From Takakia lepidozioides (taxonomy: Eukaryota; Streptophyta; Takakiopsida; Takakiales; Takakiaceae), in contig CM060733.1 in the NCBI GenBank assembly GCA_030704615.1, positions 24,678,001-24,738,000 of the forward strand: a DNA stretch of 60,000 bases. The letters run 5' to 3'. The notes under the pieces were generated by a model that was given only the letters and a program-made list of their open reading frames with translations, did not search any database and was not told where the DNA came from. The position numbers were made by a program, and so were the translations under genes. Below are positions 41,855-53,248 of the stretch, piece after piece (position 1 is the stretch's first letter; each line of letters opens with the position of its first letter).

Positions 41855-43490
41855 ACATTTCATTAACTTGTCGGGCCTTAACCGGTACTTCTACCCTAGC
41901 TCTTATGGTGTTCCATGGCAATGCTTATTTTGTGGCTGGGCCTCTGTCCCCCTTTTAAATTAAATAAACTATTATGGGCCTATGTCCCCTTTTCAACACG
42001 TGCAATTTTATAATTTTAATTTTAAACTTAGATTTTTCTTCTGGACTCAGCCCCTTTCTTTCAAAAATTCACTTTTTTCCATGGTCACTAATTTTTTCAT
42101 CTACCGTTTCCTCATCGGTTATTGTACCACCAATGCTGCATTTTGACACCTGTCCCCCGAACAGTAAAATAAAAATTTACTTTCAAGAAAAAAAAGTCAA
42201 GGCTATTTGGCCAAGATATATTGAAGAATCTTCCAAAATATATATTTTCTGCCCATTGCAACAAGAGCACATTATACTCATCCCTAGATTCTATTATATA
42301 ATCAGCTAAAAACTTAATGCTCTAGGAATAGAATATGAGGGTAATTGAGCTGCTAGTCGAGTTTGGCTCCTCTTTGTGAATATTGGAATATACTTTCATC
42401 CATAATAAACTTGAAAAACTTTCATCCATTTATTTTTCATAAGTTGTTTTAACGTAGATGTTACATGAGGGAGGTGTTACCTAGAGAAGGCACATCATGG
42501 AGGTAGTTTTCAGCAAAGGAGAGGAGGTGACACCTAGAAAAGGGACAAGGGGGCTTAGCGGACTTTGACACGGATGCGTGGTCTCCACTTCAGTATAAGA
42601 AGAGCCAAGGACACAGAAAAACAAAACAGTCATTTGACGCGAGTTTTGGAGGCCATGATACAAAGTCTGGCGATGGCGCAGCACCCTGCGAGCACGCAAC
42701 GATCTCAGTCATGTGTAGGCTAGCGACATATAACTTTGGCAATTCCGAGGGCATCTCGTTAACGGCAAGGTTCTCTTTGTTCTGGGTTTTGTATTTTGTT
42801 GCAGGATCTGGGTGGCATCTTACGTCGAACTGGGAAAATATTTGGAGGAAGAGCAAGTACTGCACAGTCGTTTTCAGAGTTTGAGTTCATTGTTATTGCC
42901 AAATTTGTTGTTGACAGCAAGAAGCATGTTGATCAGTATCAAGAATTATAATTTGGACCTAATAATATGCCATAATATAGGATGTTCTATAAAATCCCTC
43001 AGTCTAGTTTCTACTCATCTCACAGTCATGCTTTTGTGCATCTGTGTGGCGAACTAGCCAAGTGAGAGCTGCAGGGAGGGTGTGCTGATGCAAAAAATAG
43101 ATAGATAATATTTACCTGGCCCATGTCCGATTTTCCTTTCAGACACCAAAGCATTCTGGCAGGAAGCTGTTCTCAAGTTTCAACTAAAGTTTGAGATCAA
43201 CCAATGTTGATCGGTTTATTATTTGTTAACGGAACTCTCGCTACTGAAGGCATGTTGACAAGAACTTGCAATATTTCGTTGTGACTTGGTGCCCCTCACT
43301 TGGGTGTCCTATAACCATGGGGTGGAGTATGTACTAGCTACTGTAGTCCATCTCCACTCTCTTGTACAGGAGGACAACAAGGCTTAAGGGGGGAGGCTGG
43401 AAATGCAGATGAAAACTGTACCCCTAGGCAGATCCGAAGCCATAGCTACCATGGGTAGCTAATGCAAAAACAAAAAACATAGATCCACTT
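41855..43490. other. Intergenic, nothing recognised
   Basis: Short open frames occur on both strands (for example 41,974-42,309 plus and 42,590-42,865 minus), none with a known motif. Confidence 0.3.
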
Positions 43491-43495
43491 TTCAT

Positions 43496-43610
43496 GGTCA
43501 TCCCATTACGGATGACCGACTATAACCAGTCCAATATTTTGAAAAAAGGTATCTCTATACGTGTAACTAGCATCCATTGTACCAAGATACCTTTTTTTGG
43601 TGAGGCTTAA
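43496..43610 (+). repeat. Dispersed repeat R3, copy 2
   Basis: Begins GGTCATCCCATTACGGATGACC (written here as its two halves GGTCATCC and GGATGACC with a 6-bp loop) and ends GATACCTTTTTTTGGTGAGG. Aligns with 40,818-40,995 with internal indels. Confidence 0.65.
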
Positions 43611-43710
43611 CCCTTAAACGCCCACTGCCCCAGCCTGCCTGTCTTGGGCTTTTGATTCGGGCCAAAAAAAAAAAAAAAAAAAAAAAAAAACAAAATTTGT
43701 TTTGTTTTTT

Positions 43711-43935
43711 GGAAAACTTGCAAATGAATGCTTTGAAGTAAAAGACCTGATGTTTACCCAACATGGATTTCTGGTCACATGAAAGAAGGACATGACAACG
43801 AATTATTATGTAGTTTTTTTTTTTTTTGAAAACTTGCAAATGAACCCAACCCCTGCTTTGCAAGTGGCGTTTACCAGCATGGATTTTTGGTCACTTGGAA
43901 GAAGGACATGACAACAAATCATTATGTAGTCCAAG
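43711..43935. repeat. Tandem duplication with 117-bp offset
   Basis: GAAAACTTGCAAATGAA starts at about 43,711 and again at 43,828. Both copies continue to AAGAAGGACATGACAAC and ATTATGTAGT. A poly-A run (43,663-43,690) and a poly-T run (43,815-43,826) precede the two copies. Confidence 0.8.
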
Positions 43936-43949
43936 CAATTTGTAGATAG

Positions 43950-44345
43950 ACAGGTAAACAGACAGACATGGTAGGACTTGAGTGGTTGCTACTTTTCTGT
44001 TTTCAATATCTTTTTTCTTAGAAGGGTGGAGATTAAGCTGGCATCAACACTATCTTAATCCAGACCCAGACGGACAGACAAGTAGACAGACAGACCAATT
44101 TCCTTGCGCTTTAGAGGGGGTGGAGATTAAGCTGGCATCAACGCCATCTTAATCCAAACCCAGAGAGATAGGTAGACAAGCAGATAGGTAGATAGATAGA
44201 TAGGTACACAGACAGACAAATACAATAACAGACGGTAGGACTTGAGTGGTTGCTTCTTTTTTGTTTTTCAATTTCCTTGAGCTTAGAGGGGTGGAGATTA
44301 AGCTGGCATCAATACCATCTTAATCCAGACCTAGATAGGTAGCCA
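43950..44345. repeat. GACA/GATA microsatellite with three repeated hairpins
   Basis: Stretches of (GACA)n, (GATA)n and mixtures alternate with three copies of a 30-bp hairpin unit at 44,031-44,060, 44,125-44,154 and 44,296-44,325. In the second copy GATTAAGCTGGC pairs with GCCATCTTAATC around a 6-base loop, with one mismatch. A longer flank (GGTAGGACTTGAGTGGTTGC) is duplicated at 43,970 and 44,236. Confidence 0.8.
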
Positions 44346-44434
44346 TTTAGACGTACCATTGCAATGACTCTCTGTGATGTGGTCGAGCAAATTCACTTAA
44401 TGGAGATGGAACACAAGATGCAACACAGAAAAGG

Positions 44435-44980
44435 GTGCGACCGATCATGGTCACTTCATTAGTGGAGTCAATGTATATGCCAACCTTGGATATCTGGGGA
44501 AGGGCAAGCAAGTCCATGCTCATCTCATCAAAGCAGGAATTGCATCATACATCAGACAATATCACCTTTATTCTACTTATCTCTGCTTGCAGTCACGTGG
44601 GACTACTGGTCATGGTGGAGGTTCTTGGCCGCCCGGGGATATTGGATGAGGCAGGCGATTTGATTGCCAAACTGTCAATGGACCCAGGCATGTTGGTGTG
44701 GGGGGCATTGCTTCGTGCCTATAGACTTCATGACAAAGTGGGAGTAGCACAACGTTGTGCATAAAGTCTTTCTAGAAAGGCATCCACAAGATGCCACAGC
44801 TTACGTGCACACTTCCCAAGTCATGATTCCTACTCAACACATCAGCTTTTCTGCCAACAAAAACTATTGTGTCACCATGGGTAGAAAAGCTGATGCGCTG
44901 AGAAGGAATCCTCTTGTGAGATTGCTGCAGACGAAACCTGTTGGCCATCGTACACGGAAAGCAGCATCACCCCCTCTCTC
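44435..44980 (+). pseudogene. PPR protein C-terminal relic
   Basis: In the plus frames, ITFILLISACSHVGLLVM and VEVLGRPGILDEAGDLIAKL, then MDPGMLVWGALLRAYRLH and HKVFLERHPQDATAYV follow the order of the last PPR repeat and E motif of plant editing-type PPR proteins. An earlier frame holds GKQVHAHLIKAGI-like text at about 44,500. Frame breaks occur near 44,520, between GLLVM and VEVL (missing residues), and near 44,760. The expected E+/DYW tail is absent. It cannot encode a working protein. Confidence 0.75.
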
Positions 44981-45428
44981 TTCCAAAGCAAATTCTTCCT
45001 TCTTCAAACCTTTTACCTTCCTTACGCGATAAGCGGACTGGAATCGACATTTTACATTCATCCATATTTTATCATATTATATTCATCCATCATTCATCCA
45101 CTGACCAATCTTATTGCCAAGCCTTAGTCACACTCTAGGAATACTAAGCTCCCATTTTCGGCGGTTAAGCCCTGCGGCAATAGGGCTTCTAGGAGTTGAC
45201 GGACCGCGGTAATAGGCCAACCCTAAATTCTAATTCCGAGGAACGTGAGCAGAATTCTGCTCACATGAGCTGCTCACAATCTAGCACGCCCCCCCCCCCG
45301 AGCCACTACTTCTTCTCAAAGTCTCTTGTGATTTTTTCCAACCTGCGGCCAGTTGGGCAGGATATGAGGTGTCCGAGTACATTACAAATTACAAGGATTA
45401 CCTCCCTCATGATGCCGTAGACTGCAGA
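44981..45428. other. Intergenic, nothing recognised
   Basis: No gene is seen; a C-run lies at 45,289-45,299. Confidence 0.35.
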
Positions 45429-46042
45429 TCAACCAATCCCTGCTTTATCTGCAACAAATGTGCAAGTATGGCCATGTATGAGTTTGTATAGGGTGACAAC
45501 TACCTTCTTTTCAACACTTATTGGCTCCCTCCACTTTGTGTGCTTGCCTTGCACATATGGCCGCAAGTCATCACAAAGTTTCTCAAATGTCCTACGTCGC
45601 ATCCTCACAATATCAAACCACATTTCTTTGGGTATGCATATCGAATAGAAATGTGTCAAACCAACAAGTTGACCTAGGTTTAACGTCATATATGTACCAT
45701 AGATTGTTCAATATGTTTAAGTGCCAACCGATAAGATCCAACACTGTTTTTGTGATGAGGCACTCCTTCTATTTCACCATCCTCATCCTATTTGTATATA
45801 GCTTGTTTGGTCATAAGATCTTGCTCCTCATCACAATCTCTTTTTCTTTTTCTGTCAACATGAGATATACTAGCTTGAATGTTGTTAAAGCCTAGTGTGA
45901 TGTTTAAGGCTGCCAACACCATGTCTGCCATGGAAAAAAATAGAGACAAGACTTGTAGGAGCTGGGGTAATGATCTGAAGACAATTGTTGTGTTGTGGAC
46001 TATGGGACTTGTTGGAGGTGTTAGCAGGGGCCATACGTGCAA
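45429..46042 (-). pseudogene. PIF/Harbinger transposase N-terminal relic
   Basis: Harbinger transposases are DDE enzymes related to HARBI1. The minus frame 45,429-45,689 contains MWFDIVRMRRRTFEKLCDDL, then ISVEKKVVVTLYKLIHG and TFVADKAGIG, the helical region that precedes the DDE core. Upstream, 45,788-46,042 reads MADMVLAALNITLGF and DRKRKRDCDEEQDL, a plausible N-terminus. Stops separate the two and the catalytic core does not follow, so it is a truncated relic. Confidence 0.65.
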
Positions 46043-46485
46043 GCAAGCTCAGGGTCAATGGAACCATTTGTAGGTGGCCAATCTGGAGGCATGGGTCATG
46101 ATGACCATGTAGGAAAAATGTTTGGGAGCAATTCTTGGGGAATGGCAAGGGGCTCTTTTTGGCAACTTGTTTACACCAGTCGATCGTAGACAGAAGACAC
46201 CTGTTGAGGTGGGTAGTGACAGCGACGAAGAAAGGTGAACAAGTGCTGCAGGTGGAGGCTGGGGATACACATTTCCCTAGTGCTGCAATTGAACCAGGTG
46301 AAGGGAGCAGAATAGGCGCTCATTTTCGAAGTCATAGCAACCCGGACATCATTTCTACCATATAGATGTTTGTGAATAACATCGTATGTATACACTTTGT
46401 GCCATTCAGGATTATAAAGAGATGCATAATTTTTTATTTTTTATTTTTTATTTTTTATTTTTTTTGTGAGTTTGATCTCCTAGTA
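46043..46485. other. Intergenic with (ATTTTTT)n tract
   Basis: A repeated ATTTTTT tract lies at about 46,430-46,465. No gene is recognised. Confidence 0.4.
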
Positions 46486-46497
46486 TTTTCCTTAGGA

Positions 46498-46567
46498 GGG
46501 CTGGAAGGCAGTAGCCCTTGTGGTGAAGTGACACCATAAGTTACGCTTCCTTCGGGACGTGTCATAC
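46498..46567 (+). mobile_element. SINE tail-only copy, 70 bp
   Basis: Contains GCTGGAAGGCAGTAGCCCTT, GACACCATAAGTTACGCTTC and GTGTCATAC, the body and tail of the SINE at 30,956. A perfect 12-bp duplication TTTTCCTTAGGA flanks it (46,486-46,497 and 46,568-46,579). Its 5' boundary coincides with that of the copy at 41,761 within a few bases. Confidence 0.85.
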
Positions 46568-46579
46568 TTTTCCTTAGGA

Positions 46580-47389
46580 TTGTCATTTATGGGGATGTCA
46601 GTATATGCTCTGGAAAAAAAGAAGGTAATATGGAAGGGTAGGGGACAAGAAGGGAATGTGAATTAAACTATACTAAATATTGTACTCCATGAATATCATT
46701 GTCCATTGCAGCAAAACGTCGTCTGGATTCAGCAAGGGGGGTGTTGGTCAATGTCAAAACTCTTGAAATTTCTTGTTATGCCCAAATCTCCAACTGAATC
46801 CTCCGCCTATCACAAAGTAGCAGTTGGAAGTTTAAAGAAGCACTAGTGGTTTGAAATGTATTTGTGCTGGAGCTCCAAGAGGAATGCGAGATGATTGTAG
46901 TTGCTGGATGTTTGTCCAGCAGGAAGAGCAAAATTTTGACTGGGAAAAAAGTTCGGGGTGCAAACTACCAAAGTGTAGCACCTGTATCAACTGCAGTAAA
47001 ATCTGGCCATTCTCGTGAGTGCTCAATTTTGCTACATTGTCGAAACAATCAGCAAGGGCTCTGCAAAAGTTATCAAAGTGTGAGTAATTGCTTATTGTTA
47101 TCCACCGAGGCATAGGTTGGGGATGTGAAGCCTCTTGAAGTCTTGCCTGAGATCACTGCAGTCCTCATTGCTCTAGAGGAGATACATTTCAATGAGGGGT
47201 AGAATTGAATTCACTACCGCATAGACACTTTGCCTGCGCCCATCCGTAGATCGGACAATGTGTTCATGTGCCATACGGCCGTGCGGAATGCAAAGATGTA
47301 CCAAGATAGAAAAGGAATTATTGCATCTCACCCGAAATTGCATTGACGAAGTGTCTGGTCCATGTTTGCTCACGAATAGTGGATTCATA
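46580..47389. other. Intergenic, nothing firmly recognised
   Basis: A plus-strand stretch at about 46,860-47,010 has Cys-containing text (KLPKCSTCINCSKIW) in one frame but no family match and nearby stops. Confidence 0.3.
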
Positions 47390-47525
47390 TACGAGGAATG
47401 ATGAAGCGCTGAAGGGAATCCTGAGCCCTTGCGAAATTGAGCTGTGCCTACGATGGATTTTTGATACATACGAGGAATGATGAAGCGCTAAAGAGAATCC
47501 TGAGCCCTTGTGAGGGATTTCTGAC
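47390..47525. repeat. 78-bp direct duplication
   Basis: ACGAGGAATGATGAAGCGCT begins at about 47,392 and again at 47,470. Both continue with AATCCTGAGCCCTTG. A partial third similarity is not seen. Confidence 0.75.
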
Positions 47526-50382
47526 ACATGGAATCCAGTGGTGTAGCATTGGCATGCAGTCACGGCAATGTTGCGGTGCCATTTTGTCTGTTCCCCTCAT
47601 GTGACACGAGTTGTTCCATAGCGCCTTCCCAAGCAAGAATGTGCACGATGGATGAACGCGCAAGTGTTGAAGTCGTTTTTTGTACCTATGTCAGGTTAAG
47701 CACGTTAGGGGTCAAGGCACTACCCTATAAATCTGGCAATTGAAAGTGCCCGTTACCTCACTACTTCGGCTCCTTAACCCCCCCCCCAGGTGCGGCCTAG
47801 CCCTTTAGCCAGTGACTGCTTGCAACACGAAAGTGCCAAAGTCCTAAAATTAGAGAATAAATTAATTGTAATGCTATTCTCCAATTGTCTAGTCATAAAA
47901 TTACGTAGGAAGTGTTGCATGCTTCATACATTTGCTTCTTTTGTGTGTATGTTTTTTGTGAAAGTATGGAATTTGTATGGTTTTACAGTGAGACAATGTC
48001 ATCATAGGTTTATAAATCTTATTAATAGTCAAATTATCGTTATATGCCACTCTTTAAAAAAAATAAAAAAATAATACCCAGGAGCGACCGCTCACAAATC
48101 AGGCCCCTTAATTATAGTGAGAGGACACTCTTCTCAATTGCACAACACAGAGAACAATGAACTAGGAGACTTGCATGCATACATTGTAACTGTGCACATC
48201 TAGAATACATTGCTAAAATCAAATAGCAAAGTACTCTAGTAGCAGGCTTGTCGCGAAGATTTATACAAAACTCACACCAAATCAACCTTCTTGCACTCAA
48301 TCTCATATCTTTTATAAATCTCCCTATAGATGCTCCATTTTACAGCTTTGGATTTCGTTGAGAATCCATTGCACATGACACGTTGAAGTAGAACGCATCG
48401 GCCATTGGAGGGCTGCTTAGGTGGTTAGGGGTTAAGTTGTGAGCATAAGACTTGAGGTTTTCCTACTATCATCCACCCACTTTTCTGCTTAGCTCACATG
48501 AGTCTACCCAACCTATGTGAATAGAGATTCTAAGAGTTTCATAATAATTTTGGAGTAGTTTTGAAACAACACTAAACTACAATATTGGGCCTCACCAGTC
48601 CCATCATAGCCACTCACAGATAATCATACTTAGTGTCAAGCTATGGAATGAACCACTTAAGAACAACTGCCTATCTCCATCTCATAACCGAAAGTCCACA
48701 TAGTCTAGGAATATCCGAAAAATTGTGAGTTATGACGAAATGAAAATGTGTTTACGCTCATGGTAGCGGTTGAGCTGTAGTCTAGAAATCTCCAAAGTAT
48801 CGTGAGTTATGGCAAAACAAAAATGTGCTCGCTCTAGAAAATTGTTTCAAATTTCTTGTAATGTGAGTAGAGGAGTATTCTAACTTCTCTGCATGAGATA
48901 TCCATCCAGGAAAAAGTTGGAAATGAATTCTACCAGCAAAACTATTTTCTTGACTTTCACTTTTGTTTTTATTTTTTGCAGATGAAACTTCCCATCAACT
49001 CAAATAGATGTGATATATTTGAGTGATGCTTATCATTGGCTGGTGAAATGCTGTCGTTTATGATACTATAGAATTAGAAGATTCAATTATGGCCCAAGTG
49101 TGCTGGATATTTGCCTAATGAGATACTTTTTTACTTAAAGAAATTGTTAGCTTCTCTCAAAGGTCTCATGTGACAGTTGTTGCAATAGGAGAGTTACATG
49201 TGCAAACCACAAACTTGTTGGAGAGCCTCACACAAGTCAGATTGGAGTTACCCTTGTAATGAGTTGTGAGCCCTGGGATTTAACGGTGGACTTAAGAAGC
49301 CACCTAGAGATGCTTTACGCCCAATCATTTCGCATAAGGCTTGCAGAGTCATTTGGCTCTAGTATAGATTATTTATTATTTTCGGTTGCAGAAACATATG
49401 AGTTTGCTTCTTGCAAAAACAAATTGAAGTAGTAGTGAAGTAGTAGTGACTGCATGGTCTCCCCTCTTTTTAGAAAAGTTGCTTCTGGGTTTTTCTCTTT
49501 CTTTGGAAAAAACCCATGGCAACAAATTAGTTCTCTGTTGATATTGGAGCAGTTAAAGATGTCACTCTGTAAAGCTTTACAGGAGACTAATATGAGGTGA
49601 ACAAGAGTTGACAAGAACCCCTTTGCAGTAAGGTAAGCCTGACGCCAATATATATTTATATATTGGCCGCAGGTGGGTGTCTCTTCTCTGGCCATAGCCA
49701 ATAACATGTCATTTCCAGAATTCTTCTTAAATTTTCAAACTTTCTGGGCCATCATTCTTCAGGCTACTTCAAGGGATTTACCTTCTCTTCTAATCACTTG
49801 TGAGGTAGCCCCACCCCCTTAGTCTGTGGTCCACAACCCAGGTTTCTCCAAAGCTGGCGGAAGTGGAGATATAAAACCTCGTAAAGAAAGGGAAATGCAT
49901 AGACAACAAAGCCCCTCAAACTTATCTAGCATCACCTATTTGCCCGAAGTAGATCAGGCAGCAAGAAGGAAGGTGGGTCAGAAAGAGCAGGGAGGCCAGA
50001 TGAACACACCATTGAACCCACATTATGAGCACAAACACACCTCCTCTATATACTCATAGCCCATAACTCAAATTCCAGTAAGCTCTCACTGATGTTCCTC
50101 AGTATATAAAAGTTTCACCTAAAAAAATTCCACCTCCGTCTTCAGAGGTCAGAATGCACAACAGGTTTTTCCTGCTTCAACCATAGGGGTGTCCCTGCAC
50201 GAGCAAAAGCTATCTGACTTCATTGGCATCTGCACTCTACACTCAGACCCACAAGTAGACGAAGGGCAGCTTTCACATCGTAATAAGTGCACTTTGAACA
50301 CTTCACTACAACCAATTGTTACAATCCTGCCTGAAATTGCAGTTGCATTCAGCAGGGAGCGTGGATAAGTAGTGTACATTCC
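47526..50382. other. Intergenic, nothing recognised
   Basis: Long gene-free stretch. Open frames at 49,369-49,707 (minus) and 49,826-50,059 (plus) show no motif. The last few hundred bases include the 3' untranslated region of the cupin gene on the minus strand. Confidence 0.35.
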
Positions 50383-51323
50383 TTAAAAAGGATTGGGGTT
50401 GTTAACTTGGGGGGGGCGTGACAACTGTACAATCATCTGTTGGCAGGGCTTGTTGCCCACTACTCCTGAGTAGTGCTGTGGCTGATTGTCAGCAGGAGAA
50501 TTCTTAGTATTGTCCTGAAACAATACGTCTCCAGCCTTGAATTCGTGCCTGCTTCCATCACTAGTCTTCACATACCTGACACCCAACCATTCCAAGAGCG
50601 TCATTGTCAATTTCTAGCTCGCCACAATCGTCACTCATTCATGCTGCATTACGGGCAAAGCTGACCTACTGTCATCACTGCTTGAAATTCAGGAGAAGCT
50701 TCACAAATTGAGGGAAGTATGAATTTAGTGGCCTACCAGGAACCGGAGAGCGTGACGACGAACTGAACCTGCGGGCAACTGTGAAGCGGCTGCTCCAGCC
50801 CAGGCGCCAGCTGGGTGAACACAAGCTTGATGGGCTCGCCCCCAAAGTCGGACCGCACGAACTGTGGCTTGGAGCTGTAGGATTGCAGATCGAACCCATG
50901 CATCAGGCACTCCGTGAAATGGGTGGTGCCACTCTCAGAGGCGTAGATCTGGTAGTACCTGAAGTCCTGGGGCTGCTCCTGCTCATCCGCTGACCCCGGC
51001 TGGTCCGAAGCGGATGCCATGAGGAGAACGCTGGCCGGCAATGCAGCAGAGACCAGAAAGATGGCAACGGCAGACAATCCCACCACCGCTGCACCTGGAA
51101 ATCCTCCGCCCATAGGCCACACTGCAGGTGATCTGAATTTCCAATTCCTCTGAGGCGGAGTAAGAGAGGCTTGCAACTTCAGTCCTACAGGTGCGTTGAT
51201 GAAAGTTGGATGATTCCTCAGAGAAATTGCAGGTGTAGCTTGTGGGGAAGGAGACAGAGAAAGGGCAACCCACTTACTGAACGAGGAGTAATGGTTAGAG
51301 GAAGCAAGCATGGCAGGAATCAT
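50383..51323 (-). CDS. Cupin-fold protein, probably plastid-targeted, two exons
   Basis: Exons on the minus strand are 50,737-51,323 and 50,383-50,575, joined by a GT-AG intron that splits a Trp codon; the product is 259 residues. The N-terminus is Ser/Pro-rich and basic (transit-like), followed by a hydrophobic segment GAAVVGLSAVAIFLVSAALP, probably a membrane anchor or thylakoid signal. The C-terminal half is a small beta-barrel: GTTHFTECLMHGF, PIKLVFTQLAPG, QPLHSCPQVQFVVTLSGSW, RHEFKAGDVLFQDNT, QHYSGVVG. His and Gly spacing fits a single cupin domain. The substrate is unknown; I do not recognise a named family. The first ATG at 51,323 was chosen; 51,311 is an alternative. Confidence 0.75.
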
Positions 51324-52440
51324 GAATATACTGGGACTTAAGCTGAAGAGAGCATGCCCACTACAAATGTAGAACGGAGTGTGTGAAGTGCACAATTCTG
51401 GACATTGATGTTAAGTGCAGTACAATGAAGCTCACCGGGACAACTTTCTGCCTTGAGGAAATTTGCACTCTGCCCTTGTATGTGTGGTAGGCAGTAGAGA
51501 CGATGAGGCGGGAGGAAAAAGGGAAGCAAAAGACAACGACCCAATGTGTCATGCCCCTCTTGCTGCCAGGTGGGGACTTAGATGATCCACCTGGAGCCTT
51601 CGCAGGGGAAGCACGTAGATATGGAATCCCATTTCCAACACTTTGGTGAGGTGAGACCAACAAACCACCATGGATCACCAGGGTGACCTCTCAAAAACTC
51701 ATCTGAACGATCTGCAGACAACCCGGTACACAAATCTGGTCTATACCTTCGTCCAGCCAGACTTCCTTGGTGGATGAGCTGCATATCAATGAAGACTTCC
51801 ACCTCCCTTGCATCATATGCACCTTACCCGCATAAGCTATAACTTACCTACATGGCGATCTCCCAAAACCCTTACATCATTCGCAAATGTTTCTCATATA
51901 TAACTCACACATTTCAATGAGTCTTTCTCATCCCTAAGATTTCTGAAAGAGAATGTAACCAAAGTTATATGGGCATTAGAATTGCTTCACTTTGTGTTGG
52001 CTCGAAATTGAAATCAGAAGTGGTCTTGATGTGCGGAACGGTTTAGTTCAACAGTGGCTACCCCAGAAAAAGCCCTAGTCTCACCCCACCTCAAAGGCTC
52101 ACAACCCACAACCCCACTCAGCCCTGAGTGAGAGAGGAGCATAGTCACGATGCGAGGGGTTCCCCACAGAATGCAGCAGGTCTTTGGAAAGTGACGAGAC
52201 GGAACCCACGATGCGAGGATTGAGCGAAAAGAGAGTGAGGAGACTAAGGTTGACAGATGTGTGCTGAACTCCACGCTCATCCTCGTGGGGAAACCGGACG
52301 TTGAGCTTGATTTGAATGTGGTCGAAGGGCGAATCTGAGTGACTCCAGAATTGCAGGACGGTTGTGTGCGCTTAAACCAGCGAGTGTGCAGCTGAAGCCA
52401 ACTCACAGCGATCAAGTTAGCTGCAATTTCAGTACTTAAC
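51324..52440. other. Upstream of cupin gene; unassigned open frames
   Basis: A 133-codon minus-strand frame (52,014-52,415) is Ser/Thr-rich and has no recognisable domain. Nothing else is identified. Part of this is presumably the cupin promoter. Confidence 0.3.
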
Positions 52441-53248
52441 TTGCATTGGTATTTGTAATTCTACGGAGCTATGTTCGGAGTGGAACTCGATTTGTTCTTA
52501 GCCATTGTCAATGTCACAGTTGCTTGGGCCGGATCTAAAAGCCTTGGATGAGATTACTACTGTGTTGTGGTAAGCTTAACCCCATAGTTAGTACTCTTCT
52601 GTCCTGTTTGATGTTTGTCACTGTCGTCCCTAAATGGGACTTATTATATGCTGGTTTCCTTCCCTGGGAAATGTCCGTCGCGAGCTGAATTACCAAACAT
52701 GCATTTTCTGCTGCAATGCGTCTCTCTGGCGTAAGACCAAACTTCTTTCGGTGCTCTCGATGACTTGTTTTCTTTCTTTTCTTGAGAGCTGAGAAAACCG
52801 TCAGGTCGTTTGCTTTTTGTATCCAAGGCGACATACATATTGAGCGATGTACATAAAAAAAAGCTCATTCTCCTTAGAAGTCTGCGAACGTCCATGGAAG
52901 CATGTCAACACACCCATCCATTGCGAAATGGACTTTGAAGTTAAGTAAGCTGTCTCAGCGTTGAGGGAGAAGCTTTGTAAAAGACTTCGTTGCCATATCC
53001 ACTCCCTGCAAATTCGGGTTGGCATGCACATCGATGCAGGAACCGTTCTGAGGGATTGTGTCTCTCATGGGACTCCAAGTGCTCTGCAAGAAAACAATCC
53101 AGGCCAAGGGCTTGAAGCTTGGATTCAAGTTCTTTTTCATCTTAACATAGCTTAACTTGAAAGCTTTCCTGTAACCTTTCTATCCATGACATTAGCATAA
53201 CAGAGCAGTTGCGGGTCTGTCAGTAGGAGTTTGTGTCAGAGGAAAGAA
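52441..53248. other. Upstream of the BAHD gene; unassigned minus-strand frames
   Basis: Minus-strand frames between 52,535 and 53,140 read, across stops, a basic segment (SALKKRKKTSHREHRKKFG) and ENACLVIQLATDIS. They could be a decayed gene but I cannot name it. The last 100-200 bp must hold the promoter and 5' leader of the plus-strand acyltransferase. Confidence 0.3.

Noticed and set aside
47173-47663. Minus-strand frames with repeated KGSGF..ALHHSSY text
   Set aside because: The repetition is explained by the 78-bp direct duplication; no protein family is evident.
52014-52415. 133-codon minus-strand frame resembling a transit peptide
   Set aside because: Ser/Thr-rich without domain or splice partners; likely chance.
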